This document shows, in pieces, positions 58,863 to 64,000 of a DNA stretch of 64,000 bases (its first letter is position 1; every line of letters begins with the position of its first letter). Position numbers and translations under genes: made by a program. Source of the DNA: Cordia subcordata. Lineage: Eukaryota; Streptophyta; Magnoliopsida; Boraginales; Cordiaceae. The notes under the pieces were generated by a model. It was given only the letters and a program-made list of their open reading frames with translations, made no database searches and was not told the origin of the DNA. The stretch covers positions 8,592,001 to 8,656,000 of the forward strand of contig JAPTOF010000010.1 in NCBI GenBank assembly GCA_028554755.1. Reading direction: 5' to 3'.

Positions 58863-60389
58863 TCTCTAATAATACAAAAAGAATCAATTTTTTGGTTATT
58901 ATTTATTTATAGTTCTCCTCCATAAATGAATAGTACCCAAAAATGGTAGTATTGTTATAATTCCAAAAAAGGACATGATTATTAATGAAAATACATATGA
59001 TATTTGTAATGGAAAATTTATAATTTTTATGTTTATCATGTCAAAATTACATTTACTCTTTTTTTTTCCTTTTTTGCTTCCCAGCAAAACGATTTGTTCT
59101 TTCTTTCCCCCCTTACTTCTTTGCTAATCAAGTCTTTCAACCTTTATCTGGGGTAGAAATTGGTTTGAATTTTTAATATTTTGAGTTCTTTGAGAAAAAA
59201 TTTTTGATAGGGTATTAAAAGTCATAAAACTCAAATTGGATAAAGAATTTGTTTGAGTTTCAAATTTTTAAATTTTTATTATTAAAATTAAAGAAACTAT
59301 TCGATTAGATAATTTTATATTTGCTCTATCTTTTTTTCCCCTTTCTTTCTCAATCAAAATGATGTGCACTCTCTTTTTTATTTCTATACTAATCTCACTT
59401 TTTCGCTTGAATTTTTAATTTTTTTCCATTTCAAGTTAAAAAATTATTCTATCGGGCTAGATGTGAGAATTTGGTTGGATTTTTAAGTTCAAATGTTTGA
59501 ATTTCTAGAGCTAAAAACTAATAAATTAAATATTTGAAATCATAAAACTTGAGTATTTTTTGATATTTGAGTTTTAGGTTTTTCAAATTCAAGCTTTGAT
59601 TTTTTATTTTTGTTAATTGTTAACTATATTATGCTAATTTAGAATAAATTAAAAAAATACATAGATTTGTTAGATTATTTTATTCTAATTTATACTAAAT
59701 CTGAAAATAGATTTCGACTTTCTCATAAGAGTGAAAATTGATTTGAATCTTTGAATTTTTAGGTTTAGAATTTTGAACTTCAAGAGAAAAAATAAACTAT
59801 TCAATTTGGTAATTAAAATTAAAAAACCTGACCATAATTTAAATACCTGGGTTTTGGTCTTCGAGTTTCTCATTATTTTTTTTCTTGTGTGTTTTTGTTT
59901 TTCCATTAAATCGTATGATGCTAATTGAGATAAAATTTAAAAAGACATGAAAAATTGAAGAAAATTAAATAATTACAAAATTATCTCACATTACATTAAA
60001 AGACTTATGAGAATTAAAAAAAAATTTAACTTTTCAATCCGATTCCTATATAAATTTTACATATGAAATTCCAATTCGATTAAATCAAGTAAAATCCAAA
60101 AGAAAATTTAGATATTTCCACTCTGATATTTGTCCAACCCCCTCTAATTCTACAAATTCTTTTCCACTTTATAATCATTTTGATCTTAATTTTGACAAAA
60201 CAACAAAGAGACAAAATTAACACATTTTTCAGTTTCACTTTTTATAAAGAGATGTGTAAATATAATTACAACTTAATTGACTCCAAGATTATTGAATTTT
60301 CTAATAACTATTTATTATATAATTTAAATTTTGTATCATAAAAATATTGGATAATATAACTGTGCATTGTACGGTGTTAATTTACTAGT
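58863..60389. mobile_element. Helitron-like element, copy 2 (better preserved)
   Basis: The left end is TCTCTAATAATACAAAAAGA, as in plant Helitrons that start with TC. The right end has the hairpin CTGTGCATTGTACGG, then about 10 nt, then CTAGT (60385-60389), the diagnostic Helitron 3' terminus. No target duplication is expected. It shares about 1.5 kb with 35526-37171 in direct orientation. It has no Rep/helicase coding sequence, so it is non-autonomous. Confidence 0.6.
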
Positions 60390-60934
60390 ATTTATGATAC
60401 AATTTCAATTATGGCTTTTATGGTAGATGTGGTGCCCAGGTTGGATTGGGCCGTTTCTGTCGTGAACTGGGGATTTGGTTTAGGCTGTTGGTTTATAAGG
60501 TTAAAATGAGCCAGATTGGGTTATTTTAGGAAGGTTATCTTTGATGAGGAGGTCGTTTGGTTAATTAGAGTTAGCTGGACACGTGGCATTACCCTTTATG
60601 ATAAACCAATTAATTTAGAACGTTTATGTCACTTTGAATTTTTTTTTTTTTGGGTCAAACTCGTCACTTTGAATTAGATGATCAAATAAAAGTAACATTA
60701 TTAATCATAAAGGAAAAGAAGCAATAAAACATATACAAACCTTTTTCCCATATTTTTAACCAACTGTACAACAGTTGTTTTTCAATAGTATGAGATTATA
60801 CAAATCTTTATTGCACAAATTTTACCATGCATCGTTTTATTGTGCTCCTGTAGAGCTCTGTATTTCTTATTAAGCATGTGAAACATACTCTTTCTTTAAA
60901 AAATGAATTTGAAGTTGTCGCTCTCTGTTTTTTG

Positions 60935-61105
60935 GGCTTGTTTAGATTGGCCTTTTCAAATGCTTTTTTACCTAAAACTAAGCTTTTTCAGAGATTTAAT
61001 TTTTTTTAAAATTTTAGTCCAAATAATTATTGCAAAAGGAGATGTATTTTTTTTTTCAGAAAAAAACTATCTATATATATATATATATTTATAAACAAAC
61101 TAGAC
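60935..61105. mobile_element. Truncated MITE of the CTGTTTRGATTG family, copy 6
   Basis: The left end TTTGGGCTTGTTTAGATTGG is well matched to the family. The right side is degraded and runs through a (TA)n tract into ATAAACAAACTAGAC, so the right boundary is uncertain. Confidence 0.35.
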
Positions 61106-61369
61106 GGATTCTTTTATCTTTTTCCTCTTTTTCCTAGAAACCCTCTAGATCTACGAAAAGTGTGTGTATATACACACGCTGACACATACAAACAAGTATG
61201 AATGTATGTGTGTGCGCTGCTTTCTTCTCTCTCTTTTTTTTTTATTTAATAATTTATAAGTATGCGTATATATGTTGTAAGGTGCATGTACGTGTGTATA
61301 ATAAAAGATTTATATTTATTGATATGCGATGAAAATGACAAGAAGAGGACGAGTAGCACCTGCTTGTTA

Positions 61370-61727
61370 ACAAACAATTGATAGCTTGTGAGTAATAGTT
61401 GACAAATTGTAAAGAAACTGTGGAAGCGTTGTAAATATTTATTATACATTATGAACTTTTTGTTATATATTATGAACTTAGAGTTCATAAATTGTAAACA
61501 TATAATTATAAATCTCTGTAAAGAAAAATTTGAAATTGTAAACTTTGTGAACTTTTAGTTATTTTTTTGTAAACTTATAATTTCACACTAATGAGCTTTC
61601 AATTATTATTTCATGAACATATACTTTAAAATTTGTGAATATTTTCTTATTGTTTTATGAACATTTAGTTTTGCAGTTACGAATATGACATTATTCTTTG
61701 TAAAAGATTTCAATTTTAGATTTGTTA

Positions 61728-61759
<32 letters not shown>

Positions 61760-61860
61760 ACTTTTTTGTGAACATATAGTTTAAAATTTGTAAAAACACA
61801 ATTATTATCTTTGTTATCTGTGAACACATAGATTTAGGATCAAAGATCAAGAATTTTCTG
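61370..61860. repeat. AT-rich region with recurring GTGAACAT phrases
   Basis: GTGAACATATAG, GTGAACTTTTAG and TATGAACAT-type phrases recur about every 30-60 bp, with a (TA)n tract at 61733-61759. Similar phrases fill 28200-28490. It looks like a degenerate tandem structure or the interior of a non-autonomous element; no ends were identified. Confidence 0.35.
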
Positions 61861-62249
61861 TGTTCATGGGCTTCGTACTTTATATTAGACTGTGTTTGGG
61901 CTTGAGCTTAGTTCAAGTCTTGATCTTATGAACTTTGAATTAATTATTTATGCCACAATCATAATTAGCTAGTGATGTTTATTCAACAGGGTCCCCGATC
62001 TCATGCTAGGAAAATCGGGTTTAGCTTAGGCAATTATTTGGTTAAATGGGGTTGGAAACCAAAACAATTTCAAAACTTCTAAAAAGGAAAAAGAACTCAA
62101 ACTAGTTTTATTTACTAAAATATTTATATACTTGCACACACACACACATATTTGATAAGGATTAAAACAAACTAAATAATATCTTAATGCCTTATTAATG
62201 AGATGGTCTTCTTTTTTTTTTTCTTCGAAGGTTAAGCCGCTTACAAACC

Positions 62250-62960
62250 AACTACTCTAAATGTGGAGTTCCATGATAATTGTCGTCCAGGAGTCTTCGA
62301 AGTCCATCCAGAGGCTCATTCAAATGATGACATCCTATTGGCTTTTGTAATCCAAAATTGACAAGCCAGTTTGTGTATTTGTTGACTTCTCTATAAATGT
62401 GCAAAATGGAGAAATCCAATGATTTTCTAAGACCATCTTGCACTTATCGACATAGTGCAACAAGGGAGTAAAATTCCATAAATTTGCCTTGCATTCAACG
62501 TACCAAAACCTTGGCAAGATTATTCGATGCCGTTCCCAAATTTATCGTGAAACCACCTTGCCATCGGCCCATGTTATCCCGAAACAAGCCTCTTGCCACC
62601 ACTAATCCTGGGTTTCCTTTCGAACATCCATCAATGTTTAATTTGGTCCCTTCTACTGGTGGCGTCCAATGCACTAGAATTATTTTCTTATCCATGATGC
62701 ACTCGTTGAACTGTGTCACCCGCCAAGCATTACGGACTTCAGCAACCTATTTTTTTTTATAAAGGAAGCCTTCTCCCTCGCTATCAAGCTAGTATGGCCC
62801 CCAAAGGTAGTATCATTTCTCCATCTCCATATCCATCGGATGGCACAGACAAAGATTGTTGCCCAAGCTTGATCGACAATATTCTCTTGCACCTATATGG
62901 TCCACGGTGTATCCATGTAGACTTGATGATCGACAATGGCATTATAAATATAAAGTGGGA
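62250..62960 (-). pseudogene. LINE-type reverse-transcriptase C-terminal / RNase H-like remnant
   Basis: On the minus strand a 74-codon frame (62495-62719) holds WTPPVEGTKLNIDGCSKGNPG, RDNMGRWQGGF and NLGTASNN, the N-terminal half of the plant RVT_3/RNase H-like domain. The C-terminal half continues in other frames down to about 62252 (ECKANLWNF; ILHIYREVNKYTNWL). Upstream, about 62730-62960, translation gives the Trp/Arg-rich connector seen before this domain in LINE polyproteins (IRWIWRWRND). Frameshifts, and an acidic residue replaced in the usual SN.AEL segment (here NNLAKVL), show that it is dead. It could be a processed fragment of a LINE or of a LINE-derived host gene family. Confidence 0.7.
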
Positions 62961-63319
62961 ACATCACACACACGTATACTTTTTTTTTCCCACTTGGTTT
63001 TTGCAATTAAAATACATCTTGGGTTTATTCTCCTTATAATCCTTGAACTATTAACTTTGTCCTGTTTTATTCTTTTAACTTTTAAAATGAATCTTTTTGA
63101 AGGACTAATGACATCTTATTTATCAAAATCGAGGAACTAACGATGTTTTATTTATTAAAGCTTAAAGAATAAAAAATTCGTATTAAAAGTTAAAAGACTA
63201 AAACACGACAAAATCAATAGTCGAACACTATGGGGGGAATAAATCCATGCATCTTTTACAATCTCACAATATATATTAATTCAGAAATTGCTGCTTATAG
63301 TTGAGTCCATTAATGGACA

Positions 63320-63626
63320 TTAATTAGCGACCTTTCGTGTTGCTGCATGGTGATTCTCCATATCCCTGCTGACGTCAAGAGCGAACTGCAGCACCGTGGT
63401 TGGATGAGTTATAACATCTTCATTAAGCTTCTCGTACTCCAAGCTCCACTTTTCACTAAGTGCTTATTATCACCCGTCTCATCAACATGATAAGTTATGA
63501 TTAATGACTTGTACAAATCCATCAAGTCTCCTTCAATCATCTTGAATCTGATCGATTTGTTTTCCTCATCTATATATATATTTTTTTGACGGAATCCTCA
63601 TCTATATTTTCAATTATCTGTTTGGC
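63320..63626 (-). pseudogene. Major latex protein / Bet v 1-like gene, 3' part, broken
   Basis: Bet v 1-fold proteins of the MLP subfamily bind small hydrophobic ligands. On the minus strand the last exon is readable: VAKQIIENIDE, then DEENKSIRFKMIEGDLMD, then KWSLEYEKLNED and VLQFALDVSRDMENHH before a TAA at 63320-63322. Two lesions are visible. A 19-bp insert (63576-63594) with a 13-bp flanking duplication shifts the frame and brings in a stop, and two extra bases near 63450 (GTGAAAAGTGG for an expected GTGAAGTGG) shift it again. A splice acceptor (CATATAG) occurs before 63626. The first exon would lie at higher coordinates; none is seen up to 64000, so it is outside the window or lost. Confidence 0.75.
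63563..63607. mobile_element. 19-bp retroposon stub with 13-bp target duplication
   Basis: TCCTCATCTATAT occurs at 63563-63575 and again at 63595-63607. Between them is ATATATTTTTTTGACGGAA, which on the minus strand reads as a few unique bases followed by an A-rich tail. That is the expected trace of an extremely 5'-truncated LINE or SINE insertion. It lies inside the latex-protein exon and disrupts it. Confidence 0.55.
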
Positions 63627-64000
63627 AACCCTCCTCTTCCTATATGTTAGTGACGAAAAATAATCAGTTGTTAAGTTAAAAAGAGTACATAGAAAGGGAA
63701 TTCCAAACTTGAAAATCGAAACTGATTCTCAGGTCTTATTACAATGGACAAATGGCAGCTATCCAGGCAAGAGCTCCCTCTCACGGGGTACGAGTAGCTA
63801 TAAAAATGTAAGAAGATGTTAAACCAAACAGGCTATACAATCACTCATATTTTCAAAAAAGTCAAGAGAGGAGTCGATTGATTAGCGAACTATGATTTGA
63901 GCCGTCCTGTTGGATGCCATTTATTGGGATACCAGTCAGATGATATTCTAAAAATTTTAGGAGTGATATGATCGGAGTAACATCTCCTAGAATAAACCAA
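63627..64000. other. Right edge of the window, nothing recognised
   Basis: This is presumed intron or upstream sequence of the broken latex-protein gene. I looked for a Bet v 1-type first exon on the minus strand and did not find one. Confidence 0.4.

Overview
The window looks like nuclear DNA of a eudicot plant. It is AT-rich, its genes have GT-AG introns and plant-specific families, and the space between them is packed with plant transposable elements. I cannot name the species. I see three complete protein-coding genes, one broken gene fragment at the right edge, and a large amount of transposon debris. No RNA gene, CRISPR array or bacterial-type operon was found.

Genes. (1) 2485-25113, minus: an 18-exon gene for a plastid long-chain acyl-ACP synthetase (AAE15/AAE16 type), 729 residues. 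I reconstructed it exon by exon, with every splice site and phase agreeing. Its introns host much of the mobile DNA on the left: a decayed Ty1/copia element (8996-14240) in intron 9, and an array of miniature LTR elements, itself hit by a MITE, in intron 12 (5433-7137). (2) 29318-31166, minus: a secreted GH17 beta-1,3-glucanase with a C-terminal X8/CBM43 domain, 3 exons, whose last exon is only 38 nt. (3) 38259-41735, plus: a TMK-type leucine-rich-repeat receptor kinase, 2 exons, 927 residues, closest in my memory to TMK4/BARK1. (4) 63320-63626, minus: the 3' part of a Bet v 1/major latex protein gene with two lesions. The three intact genes have unrelated jobs (plastid lipid activation, cell-wall callose turnover, auxin-related receptor signalling) and show no sign of working as a unit.

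Intergenic layout. 1-2484 is AT-rich, with a possible promoter of a gene leaving the window at the left edge. 25.7-28.5 kb holds a MITE with a perfect 9-bp target duplication, a local duplication and another inverted-repeat element. 32.4-37.7 kb holds a palindromic MITE, retroposon-like sequence, hAT-like MITEs and a Helitron-like element. 43.5-49.1 kb is a large rearranged Ty3/gypsy block: two about 1.3-kb arms (insertions removed) in inverted orientation around a protease fragment, each arm independently hit by a small transposon. 51.4-61.1 kb carries more MITEs, a second retroposon-like copy, a 1.26-kb inverted-repeat element and a second, better preserved Helitron-like copy. 62.2-63.0 kb is a LINE RNase H-type remnant.

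I do not see a convincing new biological system. The points most worth a second look are the inverted gypsy block, the intronic TRIM array, the Helitron pair, the tiny last exon of the glucanase gene and the 19-bp retroposon stub that broke the latex-protein gene.
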